DNA from: Phaeodactylibacter xiamenensis | GTDB taxonomy: Bacteria > Bacteroidota > Bacteroidia > Chitinophagales > Saprospiraceae | Length of the DNA: 64,000 nt | Assembly: GCF_000759025.1 (NCBI RefSeq) | Contig: NZ_JPOS01000037.1 | Coordinates: forward strand, 27,166 to 91,165 | Direction: 5' to 3' | In this document: positions 18,733 to 26,635 of the stretch, piece by piece | Layout: each line of letters begins with the position of its first letter | Numbering within the stretch: position 1 is the stretch's first letter | Notes under the pieces: model-generated | What the model was told of the DNA's origin: nothing | The model's database searches: none | The model's input: the letters and a program-made list of their open reading frames with translations, nothing else | Made by a program: the position numbers and the translations under genes

Positions 18733-18950
18733 ATGTGCTTTTTATTAGCAAAGTTGTATAAATTGACATCCATCACCTTTCCTGGTATCAGCAGGGGAGC
18801 TATGGTTATCCGAAGGGAAAAGCGGCTGAAGCAGCCCTGCAGGCCATCAAAGCTTACCAGGATGATCACCCGAGTACCTTACCGGAAGTCTTGCTGGTGT
18901 GCTTCGATGAGGAAAAACACATCTTATATGTCCGCTTGCTTAACGCTTGA
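18733..18950 (+). pseudogene. Decayed macro-domain gene (C-terminal remnant with frameshift)
   Basis: On the plus strand the frame from 18733 reads LLAKLYKLTSITFPGISRGA, matching the macro-domain core (SIAFPAISTGAYGYP in typical members). At about 18801 the homology jumps by -1. The next frame continues YGYPKGKAAEAALQAI, then HPSTLPEVLLVCFDEEKHILY, and stops at 18948-18950, as at a macro-domain C-terminus. The first roughly 100 residues of a macro domain (including the ADP-ribose-binding start) are missing, and the invariant T of ISTG is R. The fragment thus looks like a truncated, frameshifted ADP-ribose-binding or hydrolysing protein. It overlaps the 3' end of the next minus-strand gene by 11 bases. 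Confidence 0.7.
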
Positions 18951-20526
18951 GCTCAGCCCTTTTACTGGGAGGGCCTTCCCGGTGCGTGCGGCTGATGCCC
19001 GTAACCATATAGATATAGGTATGCCCCGGTTCTGTAGTGTTGTCCATAAATTTGTACCGCCGTTTGCCCGTCCCAAAATGAGTAAGGTGCAAAATGTGCT
19101 CCGGTTGGTCTAAGTTTACTGGCTGATTGCCCTCGAAACGGTACACCACATAATAGTGTGGACGGTTTTTGCGGTCTCCTTTTCCAAATTTCCACTTGAG
19201 CAACGTTCCGTCCCGCCGGGTTTTGGCTTTCCGGAGCCGGGGAGCAGCGGGTACCGGACCTTCTTTATGCTGATGTGCGGGCAGCAGGGCAGGAGTGGCA
19301 AAAGCGGCCTGCAGGCTGTCACGCACCCCCAGGTCACCATATAGAGTGGATGCAGCACGGAAGAAAATGCCACCATCAATATCGGGGTTGCTTCGGCCCA
19401 GTTGGATCTGCCGGGGCAACTCATCCGGTAAGAGCCACTGCTCCATGTTATCACGCCCCACTTTATAGGCTGCATAGCCAACATAAAGCTTGGCCTTTCC
19501 TTTGTGCCGGCTCCACCAGCGCTGCAGCTCAGCGTGGTCTGCAACCTCGAAGCCAATATGCCAGTAGAGCTGTGGTACCAGATAATCGATCCAACCTTCC
19601 TCCGCCCAGCGTAGCGCATCTGCATAAAGTGCATCATAGGCACCGATGCTGGCCTGAGTGGCAGAGCCTCTGGGGTCTTCTGCCCGATTGCGCCATACCC
19701 CAAATGGGCTGACCCCAAATTCTGCGTGGGGGGCATGCTTTTCGAGCGTGGAGTCGACCATCTCAATCAGCCGGTTAACACTATAGCGCCGCCAGTCAGC
19801 GATCGTGTCGAATTGAGCTCTGCCATATTGCTCGAAGGCCAGGCTGTCGGGGAATGGCGTGCCCGCCACCGGGTAGGGATAGAAGTAGTCATCAAAGTGG
19901 ATGCCGTCAATATCATACCGGCCGGCGATTTCAGCAACCACGGCACTCAGGTGCTGCCTTACCTGCGGCAGCCCCGGATTGAGGTAGTAGCGGTTGCCGT
20001 AAAGTACGACCCAGTCACGGTGCTGATAGAACACCTGATTGGGCGACAGTTGGGCGGTGTCGAGGTTCATGCTCACCCGGTAAGGGTTGAGCCAGGCGTG
20101 GAAATCCATACCCCGCTCGTGCGCTTCCTCTATCATAAACTTAAGGACATCGTACTCCGGGCTGGGCGGCAGGCCCTGCTTGCCAGTCAGGTAGGCCGAC
20201 CATGGGGCATATGCAGAAGGGTAGAAGGCATCTGCTGCCGGGCGCACCTGAGCAACAACGGCATTGAAGCCGGTTGCTTTGAGCTTGTCCAGCAAATTGC
20301 GCCATTCCTCCTGATGGGCGGTGGGCCATGCAGAGGGAGACTTGGGGTAGTCAAGATTGAGAACGGTTGCGACCCAAACACCACGGAATTCACGCTTTAG
20401 GGGGCGGCCTGCCTGTCCGTAGAGCGTACTTGCCAGTACCAACAGCGGCAAGAGAAGGAATGAGTTAAGCCGTTGCTTTAGCGCCGGTATGGCATTCTTC
20501 CAGGAGCCAGTATTTATTGATGACAT
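18940..20526 (-). CDS. Family 10 glycosyl hydrolase-like secreted protein (GHL10/DUF187, YngK-like)
   Basis: 528 residues. The hydrophobic stretch LNSFLLLPLLVLASTLYGQA (about 20-39) is a signal peptide preceded by a long N-terminus, so the true start may be later, but no other ATG exists. The (beta/alpha)8-type domain begins LKREFRGVWVATVLNLDYP (about 44-62). It continues VVAQVRPAADAFYPSAYAPWSAYLTG, FHAWLNPYRVS, GIHFDDYFYPYP and WIDYLVPQLYWHIG, all marks of GHL10. An Fn3-like C-terminal domain (about 435-525) contains YVVYRFEGNQPVNL. The family is thought to act on cell-wall or extracellular glycans. The start overlaps the previous gene's end by 62 bases, so the two are transcribed together. 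Confidence 0.9.
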   Translation of the reverse strand: MSSINTGSWKNAIPALKQRLNSFLLLPLLVLASTLYGQAGRPLKREFRGVWVATVLNLDYPKSPSAWPTAHQEEWRNLLDKLKATGFNAVVAQVRPAADAFYPSAYAPWSAYLTGKQGLPPSPEYDVLKFMIEEAHERGMDFHAWLNPYRVSMNLDTAQLSPNQVFYQHRDWVVLYGNRYYLNPGLPQVRQHLSAVVAEIAGRYDIDGIHFDDYFYPYPVAGTPFPDSLAFEQYGRAQFDTIADWRRYSVNRLIEMVDSTLEKHAPHAEFGVSPFGVWRNRAEDPRGSATQASIGAYDALYADALRWAEEGWIDYLVPQLYWHIGFEVADHAELQRWWSRHKGKAKLYVGYAAYKVGRDNMEQWLLPDELPRQIQLGRSNPDIDGGIFFRAASTLYGDLGVRDSLQAAFATPALLPAHQHKEGPVPAAPRLRKAKTRRDGTLLKWKFGKGDRKNRPHYYVVYRFEGNQPVNLDQPEHILHLTHFGTGKRRYKFMDNTTEPGHTYIYMVTGISRTHREGPPSKRAELKR

Positions 20527-21922
20527 TTTCGCTGATTTCTATTTTGTCGCGAAGTTCGTCAATTTCTTTTTCAAAATCCTTACGGGAGTAGGTCGAAGCA
20601 CTGTGCTTGATAAGGACCAGCTTTTTGGCAAAGCGGAGGAAATTGGTGTAGCCTCGCTTTTGCTCCACGGTCATCTTGCGGTTGCGAATGACGTAAATGC
20701 GGAACGTTTCAATGAGTGAGAGCAGGGCTTCGGTATCCTGCAGGGCATAGTAGGTGCGCAGGAGGAGGAAGGTGGTGCTCAGGTGGTATTTGACATCTGT
20801 AAACTGAACAAGAAGGAGGGCCGAAAGGGCTTCTTCGTACAGGCCTTTGTTGTAGTACAAGTTACCGAGGTTGTAATTATAGGCGTTCTCCTTACGATGG
20901 GCCGGGAGCTTCTCCTGGTATTCCTGCAGGAAGTTTTCGGTCCATGTGAATTCCTTGAGCCGGGCGCCAAGGGTTGCAATGTTCTTGTAGTCCCACTCCG
21001 AAATCAGGCCTTTGTCCAGCAAAAGATCCTGTTTGAGCCCTTGCTTATAAAGTTGGAATAATTCTACCTGATAGTCCCGGTGGCCGGCATTGATCATCCG
21101 GATACAATAATTATAGGAGAAGCTATAGAGGTCACGCCCTTCGGTTTCGGAAAAGGACTTCATATTCTCCGCCAGCATCCGCTTCATCCGCTGATAGTGG
21201 TCAGGGTTGTCTTCCTCCAGCATACTCATAAGGGCGGTGTGATACATCACGATTGAGTATTCATCCTCGAAGTCCGGCCAGTTGGCCCGTAAGTGCTCCA
21301 GCAGCTCGTTCAGCATTCGGAAATTATAGGAGGTATTAAGGATAAGCGAGTTGGCTGTCAGGTGGCAACAGTTGCGGAGCTTTTCGAGCATATAGTACTT
21401 GTCAAGCTCGTCGAGCATACTTTGAAAAGTGTTGGTTTCGGCCCGGTCAAAATAAGTGCCGCTGTAGTAGCCCAGTGCATGATTGAGCCGGTAGCTGGCC
21501 TGGAAGTACTCCGAATTGTGTACGGGGTCTTTTTTTAGCTTTTTCATCAGTTGCTTGCCCCGGTTGGTCATGATATCGAACTGATGGTTGTCGAAGGCTT
21601 CTTCAAGTGTGAAGATGGACTCGAGGTACCTCTGTTTTTCTGTATATTCTGCTGCCATAAACCGATAGTACAGCTTGTTGAGATAAGACATCACATTGTA
21701 CAGTTGCTGCTCATTGAAGCCCTCGCCCGGGAACAGGGCTTTGTAGGCGCGTTCTTTGGATAGCCCGCTGGGCCGCCCGTCAAGTTTTTTGAGGATGAAT
21801 TCCAGAAGGGCGGTCGTCCGGTCGTGCTGATTGAAGTAGGGGGAGTTGACAAATTGACGAAAGCGCTCCCGCTTCTTGGCAGGTAGTTCACGGATGTGCT
21901 GTACGAGGCGGCTCTGATACAT
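20465..21922 (-). CDS. Helical-repeat protein of unknown function
   Basis: 485 residues, no signal peptide or membrane segment. It begins MYQSRLVQHIRELPAKKRERFRQFVNSPYFNQHDRTTALLEF, a pattern I associate with a Bacteroidota-only family without assigned role. The body consists of successive amphipathic helical pairs rich in Tyr and Leu (for example about 320-400, YNLGNLYYNKGLYEEALSALL), i.e. TPR-like repeats. The C-terminus is charged (KDFEKEIDELRDKIE). It is the first gene of a two-gene unit with the GHL10 protein. A protein-interaction scaffold role is plausible but inferred only from the repeat character. Confidence 0.8.
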   Translation of the reverse strand: MYQSRLVQHIRELPAKKRERFRQFVNSPYFNQHDRTTALLEFILKKLDGRPSGLSKERAYKALFPGEGFNEQQLYNVMSYLNKLYYRFMAAEYTEKQRYLESIFTLEEAFDNHQFDIMTNRGKQLMKKLKKDPVHNSEYFQASYRLNHALGYYSGTYFDRAETNTFQSMLDELDKYYMLEKLRNCCHLTANSLILNTSYNFRMLNELLEHLRANWPDFEDEYSIVMYHTALMSMLEEDNPDHYQRMKRMLAENMKSFSETEGRDLYSFSYNYCIRMINAGHRDYQVELFQLYKQGLKQDLLLDKGLISEWDYKNIATLGARLKEFTWTENFLQEYQEKLPAHRKENAYNYNLGNLYYNKGLYEEALSALLLVQFTDVKYHLSTTFLLLRTYYALQDTEALLSLIETFRIYVIRNRKMTVEQKRGYTNFLRFAKKLVLIKHSASTYSRKDFEKEIDELRDKIEISENVINKYWLLEECHTGAKATA

Positions 21923-22318
21923 AGGTTTTAAATTAAAAAAATACAGAATTGGGCTTAGTTTTGTGTGGTAATTTGCTGTTAATCAGATTTTTGATTAATG
22001 GGTGTTCGTGTTTTATGGTCAGAAATATACGAAAATGTACTTATTTTACACATAAAATGATATCATATTTGTGGCGTACTCACAATGAAACACTATTTTA
22101 AACCTTATGCCGGTTCGACGTAAACAAGAACGGCAAAACTGATGGAAAAGGAGTGTAAAGGCACTGAGTTCCCTTTGCAGCTCGGCATCATCAATCGCCC
22201 CCCTTTCTTCTACCCCTTCGATCGCTATGTTCAGTACGCTTCTACCCAAACGCTTTGGCTACTTTTTTGCCAGTTTGACTGACAAGCATGTTCCTTTTAA
22301 GACTTGGAGCAAGCTTTG

Positions 22319-22501
22319 ACCGTCTTTCTTATGCCGTTCTTCGCTGACGGTACAAAAATGCTGACTAGACCAGCATTAGAGTCAGTGTGTACTTCGCTGC
22401 AGCAATTGTTAAAACTGCTGAGGATGAGTATAAAAGCCAGTAAATCATTACTCATTAAGTCGAACGAATGTCTCAAGGTCCCCGTTCCGGGGGCCTTTTT
22501 T
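22319..22501 (+). ncRNA. Candidate small structured RNA ending in an intrinsic terminator
   Basis: ACCGTC (22319-22324) pairs with GACGGT (22346-22351). AATGCTG (22357-22363) pairs perfectly with CAGCATT (22371-22377). About 100 bases on, a strong terminator closes the segment. No plausible protein ends at this terminator, so something non-coding on the plus strand probably does. The family is not recognised and the 5' end is unknown. Confidence 0.35.
22475..22501 (+). terminator. Strong intrinsic terminator without an upstream gene
   Basis: AAGGTCCCCG pairs (one G-T wobble) with CGGGGGCCTT around a 3-base loop, and a run of T follows. No coding region on the plus strand precedes it within 6 kb, which is the main reason to suspect a small RNA here. 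Confidence 0.8.
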
Positions 22502-22751
22502 GTTATGCGCAAGGCTGTATTTCGAAAAAAAATCAGAAAAAACGAAGCGGAATGCAGGCTTAAACCCACTGTTTTTAAGAGCTTCAATAGGTATTTAGTG
22601 TGTTATGTATTTGAAAATCAGAAAGTTGTGTTTTTTGTTGATTTAGGTTTTAGTACAGTAATATTTAAAAATGTACTTAGCATCCCCCAAAAATTAGTTC
22701 ACCTTTGTAATGTGATCGGAAAGCAATGGCTTTCAATGCAAGATCCAAAAT

Positions 22752-22967
22752 CCTGATAACGACTTATAATCTCATGAACACGACCTGTTTTTTGAGCTAA
22801 TGACAAATCATAATCTTTTTTCAGGAGCCTTCTTGCTGATGACAAATCATAATCAAACGACGACACTCAAAAGCATTCGGCTTACTACTAACAAATTATA
22901 ATCCACACTTTTTAGTAGCCGAATCACTGCAAGCAATTGTAGTTCCACGAATAATGCAATTATAATC
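22752..22967. repeat. Five irregularly spaced copies of a ~20 base A/T-rich motif
   Basis: Copies end at 22771, 22815, 22854, 22903 and 22967. The consensus is roughly CTnATGACAAATYATAATC. Copies 2 and 3 share ATGACAAATCATAATC exactly, and copies 1 and 5 share TTATAATCTCATGAA. Distances between copies are 44, 39, 49 and 64 bases, and the intervening sequences differ. Copy 4 lies in the loop of an ATTCGGC/GCCGAAT stem. It could be an array of protein-binding sites (iteron-like) or a degenerate CRISPR-like remnant; neither is demonstrated. Confidence 0.5.
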
Positions 22968-22980
22968 TCATGAATTTTTT

Positions 22981-23007
22981 GAGGGTGCCGATGGGCACCC
23001 TCCTTTT
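22981..23007 (+). terminator. Terminator-like hairpin
   Basis: GAGGGTGCC pairs perfectly with GGCACCCTC around a 4-base loop, then CTTTT. On the minus strand a run of six A just before the stem would give a T-tract, so it may work in both directions. Confidence 0.6.
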
Positions 23008-23039
23008 GGTATGTAGATAGCCTCTCAAAGCTCTTTTGG

Positions 23040-23071
23040 AACCGGTCCGTTGTGACCGGTTTTCTTTTTTG
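23040..23071 (+). terminator. Terminator-like hairpin upstream of rpe
   Basis: AACCGGTC (23040-23047) pairs perfectly with GACCGGTT (23054-23061), then TTCTTTTTT. It lies 69 bases before the rpe start and would insulate rpe from upstream transcription. Confidence 0.7.
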
Positions 23072-23139
23072 TACTCTATCCTAAATTGCCACATTTCCCC
23101 TATTCGTCCCTATATTCGCCTTTCTCAATCGTACAACCA

Positions 23140-23814
23140 ATGAACCACATAATAGCACCCTCGCTTTTGGCGGCCGATTTTACCCGCCTGGCTGATGAAA
23201 TTCAAATGGTCAATGATAGCCAGGCAGACTGGCTCCACCTCGATGTAATGGACGGCCGCTTTGTGCCCAATATTACTTTCGGGATGCTGCTCATTGACGC
23301 GGCGAAGCAACTCTGCACCAAGCCCCTCGACGTCCACCTCATGATCGTGGAGCCGGAAAAGTACGTGGAGCAGTTCCGCGAAGCCGGGGCAGACACCATC
23401 ACCGTGCACCTCGAAGCCTCCCCCCATTTGCATCGCACGCTGCAACAGATCAAGGCAACCGGTGCCAAAGCAGGTGTAGCTATCAACCCGCACACACCGG
23501 CAAGCAGCCTGGAAGATATCATCGAGCTGGCAGACCTGGTCTGTGTCATGTCGGTCAACCCTGGCTTCGGCGGGCAGAAATTCATTTACAATACCATTCC
23601 CAAGATCCGGCGGATCAAAGACCTGATCACCGTGCGCAATACCGAAACACTCATTGAAGTGGACGGTGGGGTAGGGCTCCACAACGCCGAGAAAATCCTG
23701 CAGGCCGGTGCTGATGTACTGGTTGCGGGCAGCAGTGTCTTCAAAGCTGATGACCCTGCGGATGCTGTAGCGCGCCTGAAAGACATTGGGGGCGAAATAC
23801 AGCGGTTCGCCTAA
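23140..23814 (+). CDS. rpe: Ribulose-phosphate 3-epimerase
   Basis: 224 residues from the ATG at 23140 (MNHIIAPSLLAADF); the in-frame upstream extension has no family similarity. TIM-barrel landmarks: APSLLAADF (about 5-13), WLHLDVMDGRFVPNITFG (about 31-48) with the metal-binding H and D, the DVHLMI strand, VMSVNPGFGGQKF (about 137-149) and the phosphate-binding VDGGV...AGADVLVAGSSVF. It interconverts ribulose-5-phosphate and xylulose-5-phosphate in the pentose phosphate pathway, in the cytosol. It is followed 83 bases later by a TonB-dependent receptor, in the same direction. Confidence 0.96.
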   Translation: MNHIIAPSLLAADFTRLADEIQMVNDSQADWLHLDVMDGRFVPNITFGMLLIDAAKQLCTKPLDVHLMIVEPEKYVEQFREAGADTITVHLEASPHLHRTLQQIKATGAKAGVAINPHTPASSLEDIIELADLVCVMSVNPGFGGQKFIYNTIPKIRRIKDLITVRNTETLIEVDGGVGLHNAEKILQAGADVLVAGSSVFKADDPADAVARLKDIGGEIQRFA

Positions 23815-23897
23815 ATAAAAAATGCCATCCGGCGTTCCCTTTTCAGAATGCCCGATTTGACGATCCCGCAGGGACCATCCTGCTCCACAACTGTATT

Positions 23898-26441
23898 ATG
23901 AAGCATACTCAACTGTCACTTTTTGCCCTTTTTTTCATTTCTATCTTTCCCCTTTCTGCACAGGAAGCTAATTTAGCTAAGGTCACCGGCCTGGTCACCG
24001 ATGCAGTCAGCGAAGCCCCGGTAGATTTGGTAACGGTTTACATTGATGGGACGAACAAAGCCGTGGAAACCAGCACCACGGGCCGTTACAGCATTACCGT
24101 GCCGGCCAATGAGGATTTCGTTCTGGTCTTCAGCCGTATTGGCTATCAAAAGGTCGAAGCCAAAATTGCCAATATGCCGCCCCGGACCACCCGGCAGGTG
24201 GATGTGGAAATGCCGCCCATTAATTCTGATGTGGAAGTCATCGTGCGGGAAAGCAAAATTAAGGATGCAGGCATCATCACCGAAGATGTGGAGCAGCTCC
24301 GCCTCCTGCCCACCACCACCGGAAACCTTGAAAGCCTCCTGCCGTACATCGCGCTGGGTGCAAGTGGTGGAACCGGAGGCGAGCTCAGCTCACAGTACAA
24401 CGTGCGTGGTGGCAACTACGACGAAAACCTGGTCTATATCAATGACTTCGAAGTATACCGGCCGCAGCTCATCCGCGCCGGGCAGCAAGAGGGCCTGACC
24501 TTTGCTAACATGGACCTGATCCGGAGTCTTTCCTTTTCTTCCGGTGGCTTCGAGGCCAAATATGGAGATAAGCTGTCCTCTGTACTTGACATCAAGTACA
24601 AACGGCCGGATAGCCTTAGGGCTTCTCTGGAGCTGAGTTTCCTGGGGGGCTCTACTCATGCAGAGGGAAGCATCGATGTGGGTAAGGACAGCTACCGAAA
24701 GCTCCGTTACCTCTTCGGCGCCCGTTACAAAACGACCCGTTACCTGCTCGGCTCCCTGGATGTGCAGGGCGAATATATCCCCAATTTTACCGACTTTCAG
24801 ACCTATATTACCTACGACATCAACCGCAACTGGCAGCTCGGCCTGCTGGCTAACTACAACCGCTCAGAGTACAACTTCACGCCTACGGAGCGTAGCACGG
24901 CTCTGGGCCTGATCAACTTCGCACTGGAGCTGTTCAGCGTATTCGATGGGCAGGAGGTCGATGATTTTACTACTTCGATGGGCGGATTGTCCCTGACCTA
25001 TCTGCCCGACCGCAGCCGCAACCCCTTCTTCCTGAAATTCCTCGCTTCCTCCTTCCGCAGCGATGAGAATGAGCGGTTCGACATCATAGGCCGGTACAGC
25101 CTGCGCCAGATTGAGACCGGGCTGGGCAGTGATAACTTTGGGGAGGTGATTGCCGAGCTGGGCACGGGCACACAACAACAGTTTGTCCGGAATTTCCTGG
25201 ACATTCAGCTCTACAATTTCCAGCATAAAGGCGGCATTGAGCTGCAGCTCGATCCTGACAAAGACGATGTGACAGCCAGCCACTTCGTGCAATGGAGCGC
25301 CAAAGTGCAAAACGAGCTCATCGACGATCGTATCAACGAGTGGGAACGCCTGGATTCGGCGGGCTATTCACTGCCCTACGATACTTCGGATGTCCAGTTG
25401 TTTAATGTGCTTAAGACCCGCAACGAGCTGGTGAGCACTCGTTTCACTGCCTTCGTGCAGGATACTTACACCTATCGCGACGAAGAGCGCGGTGAGTGGC
25501 GGGTTTCCGCCGGCGTGCGGGCTTCCTACTGGGATTTGAACCAGGAATTGCTCATCTCGCCCCGTGCCCAGCTGCTGTACAAACCGTTGGCAGGCAAACG
25601 CGATATTTCCTATCGCCTGGCGGGCGGCTTGTACTATCAGCCCCCGTTTTACCGGGAAATGCGGGGCTTTGACGGTAGTGTGAACACGGACCTGCGGGCA
25701 CAAAAGTCCTTACATATTGTCGGGGGATTCACTTACGATTTCTACCTGGGCAAGCGCAACCCCAAGAAATTCCGCTTCATCACCGAAGCCTATTACAAGA
25801 GCCTTTGGGACGTTGTTTCCTACGAGATTGAGAATGTCCGCATCCGGTACTCCGGCCAGAATGATGCAACGGGCTACGTGACCGGCATCGACCTGCGCCT
25901 GAATGGCGAATTTGTGCCCGGGGCTGAGTCCTGGATCAACCTTTCCTTCCTGCGGGCGCGCGAAAGCCTCAATGGTGTGCAGCACCTCATCCGCGAAGTC
26001 GGGCAGACGGAAGGGCAGCCGGTAGATGACGTGCCTCGCCCCACCGATCAGTTCATGAACCTGTCGATGCTCTTCCAGGACTATCTGCCCAACAGCGAGA
26101 ATTTCCGCATGCACCTCAACCTGACCGTAGGCACCGGCCTGCCTTTTGGCCTGCAGGGCAACAACGAAGTATTCCGAAATACCTATCGCTTTTCGCCCTA
26201 TCACCGGGTGGATATTGGCTTTAGCCTGCAGCTGTTTGATGAGGAGAGGCGCCGGAAAAACCCCAGCCACTTCCTTAGCTTTACCCGCAACACCTGGCTG
26301 AGCCTGGAAGTCTTCAACCTCATGCAGGTCCGAAATCAGGCCGGCAATACCTGGATAAAAACTATCTTTAACCAGCAATACGCTATACCGAATTACCTCA
26401 CTTCCCGGCGGATCAACCTCCGCCTGCGGATGGAATTCTGA
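23898..26441 (+). CDS. TonB-dependent outer-membrane receptor with carboxypeptidase-regulatory-like domain
   Basis: 847 residues. The signal peptide (about 1-21, ending FPLSAQ) is followed by a CarboxypepD_reg-like beta domain (about 28-110, KVTGLVTDAVSEAPVDLVTVYIDG). Then comes a plug domain (about 120-230) with SGGTGGELSSQYNVRGGNYDENLVYINDFEVYRPQ. The beta-barrel ends in the aromatic-type motif RRINLRLRMEF. This is the SusC-like arrangement of Bacteroidota receptors, though no SusD partner follows. Located upstream of a small membrane protein, a trehalase and an aldose epimerase, so uptake of a sugar or disaccharide is a reasonable guess (inference). Confidence 0.9.
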   Translation: MKHTQLSLFALFFISIFPLSAQEANLAKVTGLVTDAVSEAPVDLVTVYIDGTNKAVETSTTGRYSITVPANEDFVLVFSRIGYQKVEAKIANMPPRTTRQVDVEMPPINSDVEVIVRESKIKDAGIITEDVEQLRLLPTTTGNLESLLPYIALGASGGTGGELSSQYNVRGGNYDENLVYINDFEVYRPQLIRAGQQEGLTFANMDLIRSLSFSSGGFEAKYGDKLSSVLDIKYKRPDSLRASLELSFLGGSTHAEGSIDVGKDSYRKLRYLFGARYKTTRYLLGSLDVQGEYIPNFTDFQTYITYDINRNWQLGLLANYNRSEYNFTPTERSTALGLINFALELFSVFDGQEVDDFTTSMGGLSLTYLPDRSRNPFFLKFLASSFRSDENERFDIIGRYSLRQIETGLGSDNFGEVIAELGTGTQQQFVRNFLDIQLYNFQHKGGIELQLDPDKDDVTASHFVQWSAKVQNELIDDRINEWERLDSAGYSLPYDTSDVQLFNVLKTRNELVSTRFTAFVQDTYTYRDEERGEWRVSAGVRASYWDLNQELLISPRAQLLYKPLAGKRDISYRLAGGLYYQPPFYREMRGFDGSVNTDLRAQKSLHIVGGFTYDFYLGKRNPKKFRFITEAYYKSLWDVVSYEIENVRIRYSGQNDATGYVTGIDLRLNGEFVPGAESWINLSFLRARESLNGVQHLIREVGQTEGQPVDDVPRPTDQFMNLSMLFQDYLPNSENFRMHLNLTVGTGLPFGLQGNNEVFRNTYRFSPYHRVDIGFSLQLFDEERRRKNPSHFLSFTRNTWLSLEVFNLMQVRNQAGNTWIKTIFNQQYAIPNYLTSRRINLRLRMEF

Positions 26442-26448
26442 TTCGATT

Positions 26449-26616
26449 ATGTCTGAAGAACAACCTAAAAAACGACGTTTACTGTCCCGATGGGACTGGC
26501 TATGGCTCATCATCGTTGCCGCTATCATCCTGTACGTACTGGCAGACCGCCTGGGCATGCCCGTGGTCACTAAAACAGAGCAGGAAGAACTGATTGAGCA
26601 TCCGCATCGGGATTAA
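26449..26616 (+). CDS. Small single-pass membrane protein (55 residues)
   Basis: The ATG at 26449, 7 bases after the receptor stop, opens a 55-codon frame. It starts with a charged MSEEQPKKRRLLSRWD, then a hydrophobic helix (about 17-32, WLWLIIVAAIILYVLA), then a polar tail rich in Glu/His ending HPHRD. The tight spacing to the receptor and to the trehalase start (26636) and the well-formed topology (basic side in the cytoplasm) argue for a real gene. No family recognised. It may be an accessory subunit for the receptor or simply an operon rider. Confidence 0.7.
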   Translation: MSEEQPKKRRLLSRWDWLWLIIVAAIILYVLADRLGMPVVTKTEQEELIEHPHRD

Positions 26617-26635
26617 ACCTAAACCATCGCTACCT

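Larger units (their letters stand above)
21923..23139. other. 1.2 kb non-coding stretch: structured segment, direct repeats and three terminator-like hairpins
   Basis: No convincing gene. The longest frame (22304-22756, plus) runs straight through a strong terminator hairpin and has no recognisable domain. The stretch holds a possible small RNA (22319-22501), five copies of a motif ending in ATAATC (22752-22967), and hairpins at 22981-23007 and 23040-23071. It separates a leftward operon from rpe and presumably contains both promoters; a TATATTCG near 23111 is close to a Bacteroidota -7 element for rpe. Confidence 0.7.

Noticed and set aside
22304..22756. 150-codon frame on the plus strand in the gene-free stretch
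   Set aside because: It reads straight through a strong terminator hairpin, has no known domain, and its composition is not coding-like.
22752..22967. Considered a CRISPR array
   Set aside because: Repeats are only about 20 bases and degenerate, spacing varies 39-64 bases, and no cas gene is present.
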